Positions 28,212 to 37,412 of a DNA stretch of 64,000 bases are shown piece by piece. A program made the translations under genes and the position numbers. Under the pieces are notes generated by a model. It saw only the letters and a program-made list of their open reading frames with translations, ran no database searches and had not been told where the DNA came from. Source of the stretch: Clostridia bacterium (lineage in GTDB: Bacteria; Bacillota; Clostridia; Oscillospirales; Acutalibacteraceae); assembly GCA_017474045.1 (NCBI GenBank), contig JAFUHX010000015.1:1-64000 (forward strand). The letters are read 5' to 3'. How positions within the stretch are numbered: the stretch's first letter is position 1; every line of letters begins with the position of its first letter.

Positions 28212-28934
28212 ATGATCAGATATGAAATCGAGGGTGGACATCTTCCTGTTTTAATCTGCTATCCGGAAGAAAATCAGACTCTTTGCACCGAAAGCGGAGC
28301 TATGAGTTGGATGAGTCCCAATATGGCAATGAACACTAACGCAGGCGGCGGCTTTAAAAAGGCTTTCGGAAGATTTTTTGCCGGTGAATCTGTTTTTATG
28401 AATGAATACACAGCGCAGGGAGGTCCCGGAATGATTGCTTTTGCCTCCTCTTTCCCGGGGTCAATAATTCCCTATCAGGTAACACCGGGAAATTCTCTGA
28501 TTGTTCAGAAAAGAGGCTTTCTCGCCATGGAAAAAGGGCTTGACCTTTCTATTCATTTCAACAGAAAACTGGGAAGAGGCTTTTTCGGCGGTGAAGGTTT
28601 TATAATGCAAAAAATCAGCGGCAACGGACTTGTTTTTCTTGAAATAGACGGTCATTGCAAGGAATATAATCTTGCGGCAGGTCAAAGAATTGTTGTTGAC
28701 ACCGGCTACCTTGCCGCAATGAGCGAAACCTGTACTATGGATATTCAAACTATTTCGGGCGTGAAAAATATGTTTTTCGGCGGTGAGGGCTTGTTCCACA
28801 CAGTAATAACCGGTCCGGGAAGGGTGTATATTCAGTCAATGCCGGTTATTAACACCGCAAGCAGAATTCTTCCCTATATTAATGTTTCCACCGGCTCTCA
28901 GGGCAGCGGAATTAATATCAGATTAGGTGAATGA
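28212..28934 (+). CDS. AIM24/TIGR00266-family protein
   Basis: 240 residues with the glycine-rich beta-barrel repeats of the AIM24 (TIGR00266) family: AMSWMSPNMAMNTNAGG-like start, FKKAFGRFFAGESVFMNEYTA, and a late GGEGLFHTVITGPGRVYIQS block. Members are widespread and poorly understood. It follows icd closely and ends before a strong terminator. Confidence 0.88.
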   Translation: MIRYEIEGGHLPVLICYPEENQTLCTESGAMSWMSPNMAMNTNAGGGFKKAFGRFFAGESVFMNEYTAQGGPGMIAFASSFPGSIIPYQVTPGNSLIVQKRGFLAMEKGLDLSIHFNRKLGRGFFGGEGFIMQKISGNGLVFLEIDGHCKEYNLAAGQRIVVDTGYLAAMSETCTMDIQTISGVKNMFFGGEGLFHTVITGPGRVYIQSMPVINTASRILPYINVSTGSQGSGINIRLGE

Positions 28935-28990
28935 TTTTTTTATAAGTAAAAAAGAGATATAAAAAGTGCAGACTGCATAAAACAAGATGA

Positions 28991-29030
28991 AAAAGGGGTT
29001 CTTTGGTCATAACCAAAGAACCCCTTTTTG
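28991..29030. terminator. strong bidirectional terminator
   Basis: AAAAAGGGGTTCTTTGGT pairs with ACCAAAGAACCCCTTTTT, with T-runs on both strands, ending the icd operon and the iolC operon. Confidence 0.9.
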
Positions 29031-29039
29031 CTTATATGC

Positions 29040-30056
29040 TTATACTCTTGCCACCATTTCACCGTAAAGCTCTTTTTCTTCTTTAATAAAAGCTTCAACG
29101 GCTTCAACTGTTGGCATTGCGGCTGAACAGCTGTGGGCAGAAATGAGCATTGATGCGCTGGCAGTTCCGAATTCAAGGGCATCAATCATATCCCAGCCTT
29201 CAAGAAGACAGCGGATAAATGCACTTGCATAGCCGTCGCCGCCGCCGAAGCCTTTCATGGCTTTAACGGGGAAGGGCTTGATTGAATAGCTCTTTCCGTC
29301 ATTAGTATAGGCGGTTGAGCCATCTTTTCCGTGCTTGATAATAACAATTTTTGCTCCGTAGGATTGCCAGAGCTTTGCGCTTTCTTCGTCAGTCTTGCAA
29401 ACGCCGGTTATAGCTTCAGTCAGGTCATATTCTTCTCTTGAGCCGAGAATAATGTCGGCATTTCTGGCGACCGTTGAATAATAGATTGAAATTTCGTCTT
29501 TGTTTTTCCATGTGTATGCGCGGTAGTCAATATCAAAAATAACAACAACACCGTTTTTCTTTGCAAGCATCATGGCTTTAAGAGCTGCCTCTCTTGAAGG
29601 ACTCTGGGAGAGGGCGGTTCCTGAAATAACAATGGCTTTTGCGCTGCTTATATATTCTTCGCTGACCTCAGAGGGCTCAAGCTGAAGGTCGGCAATGCAG
29701 TCTCTATACATAAGAATACTGCTTTCGGTGGGGCTTTTGATTTCAGTAAATGTAAGACCCAGCTTTTCGCCGTTTTTTGCTCTGAAAATGTTTGAGGTGT
29801 CAATTCCTTCTTTGTCAAAATAATTAACAACGAAGTCGCCGTGCTGATCGTCCGAAACTTTTCCGATGAAGCCGACTTTTTTGCTGAGTCTTGCAAGACC
29901 TACGGCAATATTAGCCGGTGAGCCGCCGACGTATTTGTTGAAGTTGCAACTTTCTGCAAGGGGTCTGTTCATATCGGTGGGATTGAAGTCAATGGCAACT
30001 CTGCCTAAAGGGATTACATCGAGAGGTTTTGATTGGTCAAATTCAACATATTTCAT
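29040..30056 (-). CDS. iolC: 5-dehydro-2-deoxygluconokinase
   Basis: About 338 residues from MKYVEFDQ, preceded by AAAGGAAG. A long upstream open frame overlaps the previous gene and is rejected. A PfkB-family kinase with the IolC-specific segments YVGGSPANIAVGLARL, MYRDCIADLQLEPSEVS, FDIDYRAYTW and the catalytic GGGDGYASAFI. It phosphorylates 5-dehydro-2-deoxygluconate in myo-inositol breakdown. The gene lies directly downstream of an IolJ-type aldolase, which uses its product. Other inositol genes (iolG, E, D, B) are not in the window. Confidence 0.92.
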   Translation of the reverse strand: MKYVEFDQSKPLDVIPLGRVAIDFNPTDMNRPLAESCNFNKYVGGSPANIAVGLARLSKKVGFIGKVSDDQHGDFVVNYFDKEGIDTSNIFRAKNGEKLGLTFTEIKSPTESSILMYRDCIADLQLEPSEVSEEYISSAKAIVISGTALSQSPSREAALKAMMLAKKNGVVVIFDIDYRAYTWKNKDEISIYYSTVARNADIILGSREEYDLTEAITGVCKTDEESAKLWQSYGAKIVIIKHGKDGSTAYTNDGKSYSIKPFPVKAMKGFGGGDGYASAFIRCLLEGWDMIDALEFGTASASMLISAHSCSAAMPTVEAVEAFIKEEKELYGEMVARV

Positions 30057-30096
30057 GCTGTGTGCTTCCTTTCCGTTTTGTTTCTTTATAAATAGC

Positions 30097-30945
30097 TTAT
30101 TCGGCTTTTCCCACCGAATAAAAAATTTCCATGTGTTTCTTTGCGTTTTCATAGGCGCCTTTGATTTCAGCTTGATGAAGGTCATAATAGCCGCCGATTT
30201 CATTTTCATTATAAGCTTTTCTGACCTGATTTTCAACACTTGCAAAGGTTGCTGTTGCAATGTTTATTTTTTTAATTCCGTTTTGATGACATCTGATGAA
30301 ATCTTCTTCGCTTATTCCGGTTCCTCCATGAAGAACAAGGGGAACGGAAACGGTTTCTTTAACCTTTTGAAGAATATCAAAACGAAGGCAGGGCGCTTCT
30401 TTATAAAATCCGTGAGCATTTCCGATTGCAATTGCAAGAGCGTCAACCTTTGTTTCGCTGAAAAATTTTTCTGCCTGCTGAGGTGAGGTGCAACGCATAG
30501 CGATGTCAACGCTTCCGTCTTCGCTTCCGCCAACACAGCCGATTTCTGCTTCAACTGCCGCGCCATAGGGCTTTGCCATGGCAACCACCTTTTGTGTCAT
30601 GGAAATATTTTCATCAAGGGGAAGGTGGGAGCCGTCAAACATAACAGAGGTGAAGCCTAAGTCAAGAGCCTGCCTGATACATTCAAGCGTTGTTCCGTGG
30701 TCAAGATGAACGGCAACGGGAACTTTTGCGTTTTTTGCTGCCGCAACCATAAGCGGACCGATTACGGCAAGGGGTGAATGGTTAAGCCTGACTTCAGCTA
30801 TCTGAAGAATAATGGGAGATTTGGTTTCTTCAGCGGCTTTAATAACGCCCAGAACCATTTCCATGTTTGCAACAGAAAAAGAACCGACGGCGTAGTTTTT
30901 GTCCTGAGCATCTTTGAGCAAAGTTTTGATATTTGCAAGTGACAT
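30097..30945 (-). CDS. iolJ: class II aldolase, probably 6-phospho-5-dehydro-2-deoxygluconate aldolase
   Basis: 282 residues of the zinc-dependent ketose-bisphosphate aldolase family. The zinc and substrate blocks AVHLDHGTT, AEIGCVGGSED, GNAHGFYK and LVLHGGTGI are intact. Fructose- or tagatose-bisphosphate aldolase cannot be excluded from sequence alone, but iolC next door makes the inositol assignment likely. The reaction would split 6-phospho-5-dehydro-2-deoxygluconate into malonate semialdehyde and dihydroxyacetone phosphate. It is preceded by GAGGTAAAA, 15 bp after the ABC permease stop. Confidence 0.82.
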   Translation of the reverse strand: MSLANIKTLLKDAQDKNYAVGSFSVANMEMVLGVIKAAEETKSPIILQIAEVRLNHSPLAVIGPLMVAAAKNAKVPVAVHLDHGTTLECIRQALDLGFTSVMFDGSHLPLDENISMTQKVVAMAKPYGAAVEAEIGCVGGSEDGSVDIAMRCTSPQQAEKFFSETKVDALAIAIGNAHGFYKEAPCLRFDILQKVKETVSVPLVLHGGTGISEEDFIRCHQNGIKKINIATATFASVENQVRKAYNENEIGGYYDLHQAEIKGAYENAKKHMEIFYSVGKAE

Positions 30946-30960
30946 ATTTTTACCTCGTTT

Positions 30961-33900
30961 TTATTCGTTTGATTTAAGTGATTCAACCATATCAACCTTT
31001 TTAAGATTGCTTCTTAAAATAAGGTTGACAAGCATTGAAAAGCCTATTGAAAGAACTGCGGCATAGAAGAAGCCCATGAAGCCAACGCTTCTTCCGAACA
31101 TAACAATGTCAACTTCACCAACGGCAACAACAACACGGTGAAGAATAACACCGAAAAACAGTCCGAAAAAGGTTCCGAGAAGGCTGAGAAGAATGTTTTC
31201 TCTGAAAATATATGCGGAAACCTCGCGGTTATCAAAGCCGAGAACCTTTATGGTGGCAATTTCTTTAACTCTTTCGTTGATGTTCATAACCGAAAGATTA
31301 TACATTACAATCAATGAAAGAAGCCCTGCGGAAACAACGAGGATGATAACAATATAGCCTATACTGTTGAGAATATTTTCAAACATCGTTTGAATTTCGT
31401 CGCTGTAGGAAACGGCGCTGATTTCATATTCGTTTGTCAGTTCCGCGGAGAGAGCAGCTCTTTGCTCCGGTGAAAGCTCAGTTGCAAGGTTGGCAGTAAT
31501 ATAGTTATATCGCGGATTTGCACCGAAAAGGCCCTTGTAAACATTTTTGCTCATGTAAACATAGTGGAAAGCATAGTTTTCTGCTATGGCAGAAACAGGA
31601 ACACCGACTCTGTATCCGCTTGTCATTGTTACAAAAATGATGTCGCCCACACTAAGCTCTAATTCATCGGCGAGCTTTTTGGTAATAATTGCGCCGTTGT
31701 CGGGAAGGGTAAGGGGGTCGCCGCTTTTTGCATCACGAAGCCTTATAAAGTTATGAATAATTTCGGCGTTTTCCGGAATGAGAAGATAGGTTTCCATGGT
31801 TTTGCTGCTGCGGGCGCTGTTGGTGTCAAAAACCTTCATATATTGAAGCATGGAGAGCGAAATTTCCGGTCTTGATGAAACCACGGCTGCTGCATCGCAA
31901 TTTGTTATTGTTGTGTCATAGGAGCCGTTCAAAACAATCTGCATATCATAGTTCCAGATTTTTTCTTCATCTGTAAACTGATTTTTCAAGGTTGCATTTA
32001 TGGAATTGTTCAGACCGAAGCCGGCAACCATAAGGGCAGTACAGCCCATAACACCGATTACAGCCATAACAAAACGCTTTTTGTTTCTGAAAACATTTCT
32101 GAATGTAACCTTTGTGGTAAAGCCCAGCTTTGACCAAAGAGCAGGGAAGTTTTCAAGCCAAACTCTTTTTCCGCCTTTTGGTGCCTTGGGTCTCATAAGC
32201 GTTGAAGCAGAGGTTCTCAGACTCTTTTTTGCGGCGAGATATGATGCTAAAACAGTAACTCCCACAGAAATAATAATTCCGGGAACGGCATAAACAAGGC
32301 GGAACCTGATTACAACGGGAGGCATATCAAAAAGAATAGAGAAGGCCTTGGTCAGAACCGTCGGGAAAATTGAAAAACCGAGAAGACAGCCCGAAACAGC
32401 ACCTATAAGGCTGGCTGAAAGAGAATATACAACATATTTTGAAACAATCTCTTTATCATAAAAGCCCATCGCCTTGAGTGTTCCCAGCTGGGTTCTTTCA
32501 TCGTCAATCATTCTTGTCATGCTGTTAAGGCAAACAAGGGCGGCAACGATAAAGAATATCCAGGGAAAAACCGCTGAAAGCGCAGAGGTTCTTTCGGCCA
32601 TCTGATAATAATCGTCAAGACCTGTAAGGCCTTCGGCTCTTCCGGAAACATACCACTTGGCAGAGTCGAGGCTTAAAAGAAAGTCTTTTGCCGCCTCAAG
32701 CTGATTTTTGGCCTTGTCAAGCTGAATATAGGCGTTGGTTTTTGTTTCTTCAAACTCGGCTTCAATAGTCTTAGCTTTTTCTTTAGCCATCTGAAGATTG
32801 GTTTCATAGTTTGTTATCTGGTTTTTCATGTCAGAAAGCTGAGAAAGAACCTCAAGCTCTCCCATCTGAATGTCGTAGTTTGCTGTTGTGAGAGCTTTTT
32901 CAGCCTGAGTGAGCTCAATTTCAGCCTTCTTAAGCTCAGCTTCCAGTTGATTAAGGGTCGCAACAAGCTTTTCGGCTTTTTCAAGCTCAGCTTTTTTGTT
33001 GGCGAGCTCTGTCTGAGCGTCGCTGAGCTCTTGCTTTGAAGCAGCGAGCTGTTCTTCAAGCTGTTGAAGCTGAGGCTCCATATATGCCGACATTTCTTCA
33101 GCTGTTCCGACAGCGGTCCAGCTGTTTATGGAAGAAATAATCTGGTCAACTTCGCTTCCCACAAGGCCGCTTTCTTCAAATCTTCCAACAATGTCTGAAA
33201 GCGAAACGGCTTGATTTGTGTTGAGCTGATCTATAGCGCTTCTTGTTGTGGCAACAAGGTTCTGAAGATATTCCACGGTCTGAAGCGAGGTGTTGACCTG
33301 AGTGGTGGCAACATTATATTCGGTAACAGCGTTTTTATAGTCGGTTTCAGCTGACGAATATTTGTCGCAAAGCTCTTTTGCCGCATTATAAGCGTTTCTT
33401 TTCTTTTCCCATTCAGCGTATTGAGCTGAATGTTCCAGCTTGCTTTCGTCAATTTTTTCAGAGGCTTCCTTCGCCTTTTGGTTATATTGCTCTTTATATC
33501 CGGCAAGGGTAGCGTCGCCGTTCTGAGCCATTTCTAATATTTCGGCAACCTGCTTTTCCCCTGAGGCAATCTGAGCTTCAATGTCTGCCTTTGATGTGGC
33601 GTAGCTTATTTCGCTTTTTGCAACAAGGGCGGTGTAGGTAGCCTTCAGGGCTGCTACGCGAAGAGAGAGTCTTTCCTGAGAAATAGAAGAAATATATGAA
33701 ACATAGGGATCAATCAGAGCTTTATATTCTTCGCTGTCAGTTCTGAATTTTTCAGAGCCGCTGATTTTTATGTTGACTGCACCGTAATAATCGGTCAGAA
33801 AGTTTTCTTCAGGAACATAAATAAAGGTTCCCAGCTTTCCTGTTCCGATAGTGGTGTAGCCTCTTTCATAAGAAATATAAAGGGGGGTTCTGATAATTCC

Positions 33901-34476
33901 CGTAATTGTGTACTGAGTGTTCTGAAGAGAACCGGTAATGTCGCTTCCGTCGCCTTCAACGGTAATGACCGAGCCGATTTTGAACTCTTCGGGAGTGGAA
34001 AGCTGACTTTGGTCAACGAGACATTGATTTGCTCCCGTGGGCCAGCTTCCTTCAATAAGCTGAGGACGGTTCATGAAAGATTTGTCGTTTTCGCCTGCGG
34101 CGGCATACTGAGCTTTTGTGCAGTCAAGAGCAATTACTCTGACTGTAAGCTGAGAGCCGTCAATATCGCTGACTTTTTGGTCGTTAACGCTGAGAATTCC
34201 GTCAACAAATTTTTCGCCGCTGATGTTTTCAACACCCTGAATGCTGCCTAAAACGGCAATATCTTCGTTCGTCAGACCGGCAGAAGAAACTATTCTGACA
34301 TCGGCAGCGTTGGAAGCGGTAAGATATTTCTCGGCGGTGTCTTTCATATCGGGGGCAGTGGCATTCATGCCCGCGAAAAAGCTGATTCCCAACGCAACGA
34401 TTAAAACGATTGAAAAAAATCGCGATTGGGTTCGGCTTATGGTTCTTATTGTGTCTGTTAATAAAGCCCTGTTCAT
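30961..34476 (-). CDS. FtsX-type ABC transporter permease with long coiled coil
   Basis: About 1171 residues. An N-terminal membrane helix (FFSIVLIVALGISFFAG) is followed by an extracellular MacB-like region, a long Glu/Gln/Ala/Lys coiled-coil (about 270-630), a first FtsX permease unit (three helices, about 650-780) and a second FtsX unit at the C-terminus (about 1050-1160). The chosen ATG at 34476 follows an AGAGGTG site. A TTG 13 codons earlier overlaps the ATPase stop and is an alternative. It forms a unit with the ATPase just upstream. It probably acts in mechanotransmission or export at the envelope; the cargo is unknown. Confidence 0.85.
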   Translation of the reverse strand: MNRALLTDTIRTISRTQSRFFSIVLIVALGISFFAGMNATAPDMKDTAEKYLTASNAADVRIVSSAGLTNEDIAVLGSIQGVENISGEKFVDGILSVNDQKVSDIDGSQLTVRVIALDCTKAQYAAAGENDKSFMNRPQLIEGSWPTGANQCLVDQSQLSTPEEFKIGSVITVEGDGSDITGSLQNTQYTITGIIRTPLYISYERGYTTIGTGKLGTFIYVPEENFLTDYYGAVNIKISGSEKFRTDSEEYKALIDPYVSYISSISQERLSLRVAALKATYTALVAKSEISYATSKADIEAQIASGEKQVAEILEMAQNGDATLAGYKEQYNQKAKEASEKIDESKLEHSAQYAEWEKKRNAYNAAKELCDKYSSAETDYKNAVTEYNVATTQVNTSLQTVEYLQNLVATTRSAIDQLNTNQAVSLSDIVGRFEESGLVGSEVDQIISSINSWTAVGTAEEMSAYMEPQLQQLEEQLAASKQELSDAQTELANKKAELEKAEKLVATLNQLEAELKKAEIELTQAEKALTTANYDIQMGELEVLSQLSDMKNQITNYETNLQMAKEKAKTIEAEFEETKTNAYIQLDKAKNQLEAAKDFLLSLDSAKWYVSGRAEGLTGLDDYYQMAERTSALSAVFPWIFFIVAALVCLNSMTRMIDDERTQLGTLKAMGFYDKEIVSKYVVYSLSASLIGAVSGCLLGFSIFPTVLTKAFSILFDMPPVVIRFRLVYAVPGIIISVGVTVLASYLAAKKSLRTSASTLMRPKAPKGGKRVWLENFPALWSKLGFTTKVTFRNVFRNKKRFVMAVIGVMGCTALMVAGFGLNNSINATLKNQFTDEEKIWNYDMQIVLNGSYDTTITNCDAAAVVSSRPEISLSMLQYMKVFDTNSARSSKTMETYLLIPENAEIIHNFIRLRDAKSGDPLTLPDNGAIITKKLADELELSVGDIIFVTMTSGYRVGVPVSAIAENYAFHYVYMSKNVYKGLFGANPRYNYITANLATELSPEQRAALSAELTNEYEISAVSYSDEIQTMFENILNSIGYIVIILVVSAGLLSLIVMYNLSVMNINERVKEIATIKVLGFDNREVSAYIFRENILLSLLGTFFGLFFGVILHRVVVAVGEVDIVMFGRSVGFMGFFYAAVLSIGFSMLVNLILRSNLKKVDMVESLKSNE

Positions 34477-34515
34477 TTTGTGCGTATCACCTCTTGGGAT
34501 TTTTTTGTTTTTCAA

Positions 34516-35217
34516 TTACCACTCCAGCTTTTCAACAGGAACAGGTCTGTCGTTGACCGCGATCTGAATAACGCGGCCGCTTCGCATAGTGATTATTCTG
34601 TCTGCCATGTCTGCAAGAGCCTGGTTATGAGTAATAACAACAACCGTCATGCCGGTTTCACGGCAGGTTCGCTGGAGAAGCTTTAAAATCTGTTTGCTTG
34701 TTTTGTAGTCGAGAGCACCGGTGGGTTCGTCGCAAAGAAGAAGTTTTGGATTTTTGGCAAGTGCTCTGGCAATAGAAACTCTTTGCTGTTCACCGCCTGA
34801 AAGCTGAGAGGGGAAGTTATCCATTCTTTCGGCAAGACCGACTCTTTCAAGAACCTTTTCAGGCTTGAGTGCTTTTTCAACAATCTGGCTTGCAAGCTCA
34901 ACGTTTTCAAGGGCAGTAAGATTGGGAACGAGGTTATAAAACTGAAAAACAAAGCCAACATCGCTGCGGCGATAGTCAATAAGAGCCTTTTCGTCAAGAC
35001 CGTTTATAAGCTTTCCGGCAACGCGGATTTTTCCGTCGTCACAGCTGTCCATTCCGCCGAGCATATTCAAAACGGTAGATTTACCTGCACCGCTGGCGCC
35101 GACGATTAAACAAAACTCGCCCTTTTCAATGCTGAAAGAGACTCCGTCTGCTGCGGTTATTATAATTTCTCCGGTCTGATATCTTTTATAAACATTTTCA
35201 AATTCAATAAAGCTCAT
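34516..35217 (-). CDS. ABC transporter ATP-binding protein (MacB/LolD type)
   Basis: 233 residues. Walker [10 protein letters not shown] (about 39-47), Q-loop QFYNLVPNL, signature LSGGEQQR, Walker [13 protein letters not shown] and the H-loop VVITHN are all intact. LolD/MacB-type ATPases work with FtsX permeases, and the coiled-coil permease follows immediately. It probably powers envelope remodelling or peptide/lipid export rather than nutrient uptake. Confidence 0.93.
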   Translation of the reverse strand: MSFIEFENVYKRYQTGEIIITAADGVSFSIEKGEFCLIVGASGAGKSTVLNMLGGMDSCDDGKIRVAGKLINGLDEKALIDYRRSDVGFVFQFYNLVPNLTALENVELASQIVEKALKPEKVLERVGLAERMDNFPSQLSGGEQQRVSIARALAKNPKLLLCDEPTGALDYKTSKQILKLLQRTCRETGMTVVVITHNQALADMADRIITMRSGRVIQIAVNDRPVPVEKLEW

Positions 35218-35295
35218 AATTAACCTCGGTTCAATAACTTTTTAGTGTTTTACGGAATAAAAGGCGGAAGGCGGCGAAGCCGCCCCGCCCGGATT

Positions 35296-36363
35296 TTATT
35301 TTTTCAAAGATTTTTCAACAGCTTCCCATACTCCGTTGATATATGCAGCGCCGAGAGCTCTGTCATAGAGTCCGTAGCCGGGTCTTGCTGTTTCGCCCCA
35401 GATCATTCTTCCGTGATCAGGACGGATATAGCCGTCGAAGCCGCTTTCCTGAAGTGCCTTAACAATTTCATAGATATCAAGGCTTCCTTCTGAAGAAAGG
35501 TGGGCAGTTTCGTTGAAACGGTTGCCCACAACCTTAACATTTCTGATGTGAGCAAAATAAATTCGGTTGCCAACTTCGCGAATCATGGCGGGAAGGTCAT
35601 TCTTTTCTGAAGCACCCAGAGAGCCGGTGCAGAAGGTCAGACCGTTGTAAGGACTGTCAACAAGCTTAAGAAAACGCTTGAGAGAGTCAATGTCTTTAAT
35701 AATTCTGGGAAGGCCGAAAATATCCCATGGCGGATCGTCGGGATGAATAGCCATTCTGACGTCACATTCCTCACAAACGGGAATGATTTTTTCAAGAAAA
35801 TATTTAAGGTTGGCCCACAGGTCTTCTGCGGTAATTCCCTTGTATTTTTCAAAAAGCTCTTTAATTTCGCCCATGCGCTCTGTTTCCCAGCCGGGCATTG
35901 CATAGCCGTTTGAGTTAGCGTCTATTTCGCGGAACATATCTTCAGGGCTTTTTCCTTCAACCTGCTCGCCGAAATAGCAAAGGCAGGTTGCTCCGTCACC
36001 CATATCCATTGCAAGATCAGTTCTTGTCCAGTCAAAAACCGGCATGAAGTTATAGCAGATAACCTTAACGCCTGCTTTGGCAAGGTTGCGAATAGAGGTG
36101 ATATAGTTTTCGATATATTTTTCTCTTGAGGGGAGGCCAAGCTTAATGTCTTCATGAACATTAACGCTTTCGATGCATTCCATTGTCAGACCGGCGTCCT
36201 CAATTTCTTTTTTCATTTCCATAATCATGTCGAGGGGCCAGGCTTCTCCGCAAGGAAGCTTATGAAGGGCGGGAACAACACCCGCAACCCCCGGAATCTG
36301 CTTGATTTGCTGAAGTGAAACGGTGTCCTTGTCGGCTCCGAACCACCTGAAAGTCATTTGCAT
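35296..36363 (-). CDS. uxuA: mannonate dehydratase
   Basis: 355 residues, full length. The start [20 protein letters not shown] and the metal-site region AIHPDDPPW, then [10 protein letters not shown] and [11 protein letters not shown], are characteristic of UxuA. It converts D-mannonate to 2-keto-3-deoxygluconate in glucuronate breakdown. It is followed by the ABC unit and the iolJ-iolC pair on the same strand with short gaps. No uxaC or uxuB is visible nearby. Confidence 0.95.
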   Translation of the reverse strand: MQMTFRWFGADKDTVSLQQIKQIPGVAGVVPALHKLPCGEAWPLDMIMEMKKEIEDAGLTMECIESVNVHEDIKLGLPSREKYIENYITSIRNLAKAGVKVICYNFMPVFDWTRTDLAMDMGDGATCLCYFGEQVEGKSPEDMFREIDANSNGYAMPGWETERMGEIKELFEKYKGITAEDLWANLKYFLEKIIPVCEECDVRMAIHPDDPPWDIFGLPRIIKDIDSLKRFLKLVDSPYNGLTFCTGSLGASEKNDLPAMIREVGNRIYFAHIRNVKVVGNRFNETAHLSSEGSLDIYEIVKALQESGFDGYIRPDHGRMIWGETARPGYGLYDRALGAAYINGVWEAVEKSLKK

Positions 36364-36423
36364 AAAGGTTCATCCTTTCTCTCTGTTTTGATTTATAAAA
36401 CGGGAAACCCGATTTTATTGAAT

Positions 36424-37059
36424 TTATTGGGTATAGGTTTTTGTGTCAATAAGCTTGTCTGTTTTACTGCTTAGAACAAGAATTTCACATTTGTATTCGT
36501 CGCTTTCAGTGTGAACCTGATAATAAAGGCACATACTTCCGATTGTTGAAAGAGCCTCTTCGGCCTGCTTTTTGTTCTTTTCATATTTCTTTTCGCTGAC
36601 CTTTATAACAACCTTGCGGAAGTTTTCGGTATCAATGCTTTCAATTTCTTTTATAAAGGGGTAGGCGCCGCTTTCCTGAATGTCATAAACCGCCTTGATA
36701 ACACGCATACCGATTTTGGTCAGAAGAAGCTCATAGGAAAAGGTTTTCATTTTAATTGTAACTGTCTGATCCTTTTCGTTGAGTCTTGCGCTTGCGTAGC
36801 CATATTCATCGCAAAGACCGTCCAGATTTTTCTGGTATTTTTCTTCAATAACAGCCAAAGGAATGGTGATTTTTGTTGTGTCTCTGAGGCTGCCTTCCTC
36901 TTTCTTCTCTGTTTCTTCTTCGGTGGTTGTTACAACAACGGGGGAGTCAACAGAAACTTCTCCTCTTTTTGTAAAGAAATAAACAAGTCCGCCGGCAATG
37001 ATACACAGGGCAAGAACAATGCAGATGATTTTAACAGCATTATGTTTTATTGTGGTCAT
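36424..37059 (-). CDS. membrane-anchored protein of unknown function
   Basis: Not recognised. 211 residues: a short cytosolic start, one helix (IICIVLALCIIAGGLVYFFT, about 11-30), an acidic Thr/Glu linker (TTTEEETEKKEEGS) and an extracytoplasmic domain rich in Lys/Glu with alternating hydrophobics. The single-anchor layout suggests a surface or lipoprotein-like sensor or stability factor, but no family signature is apparent. It lies upstream of uxuA with a 60-bp gap. Confidence 0.6.
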   Translation of the reverse strand: MTTIKHNAVKIICIVLALCIIAGGLVYFFTKRGEVSVDSPVVVTTTEEETEKKEEGSLRDTTKITIPLAVIEEKYQKNLDGLCDEYGYASARLNEKDQTVTIKMKTFSYELLLTKIGMRVIKAVYDIQESGAYPFIKEIESIDTENFRKVVIKVSEKKYEKNKKQAEEALSTIGSMCLYYQVHTESDEYKCEILVLSSKTDKLIDTKTYTQ

Positions 37060-37310
37060 TTTTAATTAACCTCCCTATAGAAAAGATTGTTAAGTTCAGT
37101 TTAATTGAAGAGGCTTTATTTAACCTTAAAGCAAAAAAGCCTCACCAAAACAAAAATACAGATATAATAATACCATATATAAAGAAAAATTTCTATAGAT
37201 AATTGTAAAAAAACATATTCAATTTTTAACAGCTTGCTTCGGACTGAAAAAGGATGTAATTTTCTACAAAATTTACAAAATTATTCCAATATATATATCA
37301 AAATCAACAA

Positions 37311-37340
37311 TAGACAAAATGAGCCTTTTTATGTTAAAAT
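37311..37340 (+). promoter_or_regulatory. putative promoter of ppdK
   Basis: TAGACA and TAAAAT separated by 18 bp, about 70 bp before the ppdK start. The rest of the 353-bp gap is AT-rich and shows nothing else. Confidence 0.45.
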
Positions 37341-37412
37341 GCTATGAAAGCCGAACCATCTCTGTTTCGGCTGTGTAACTATGTAATTAATTTTTCAGAA
37401 GGAGTGATTCCA

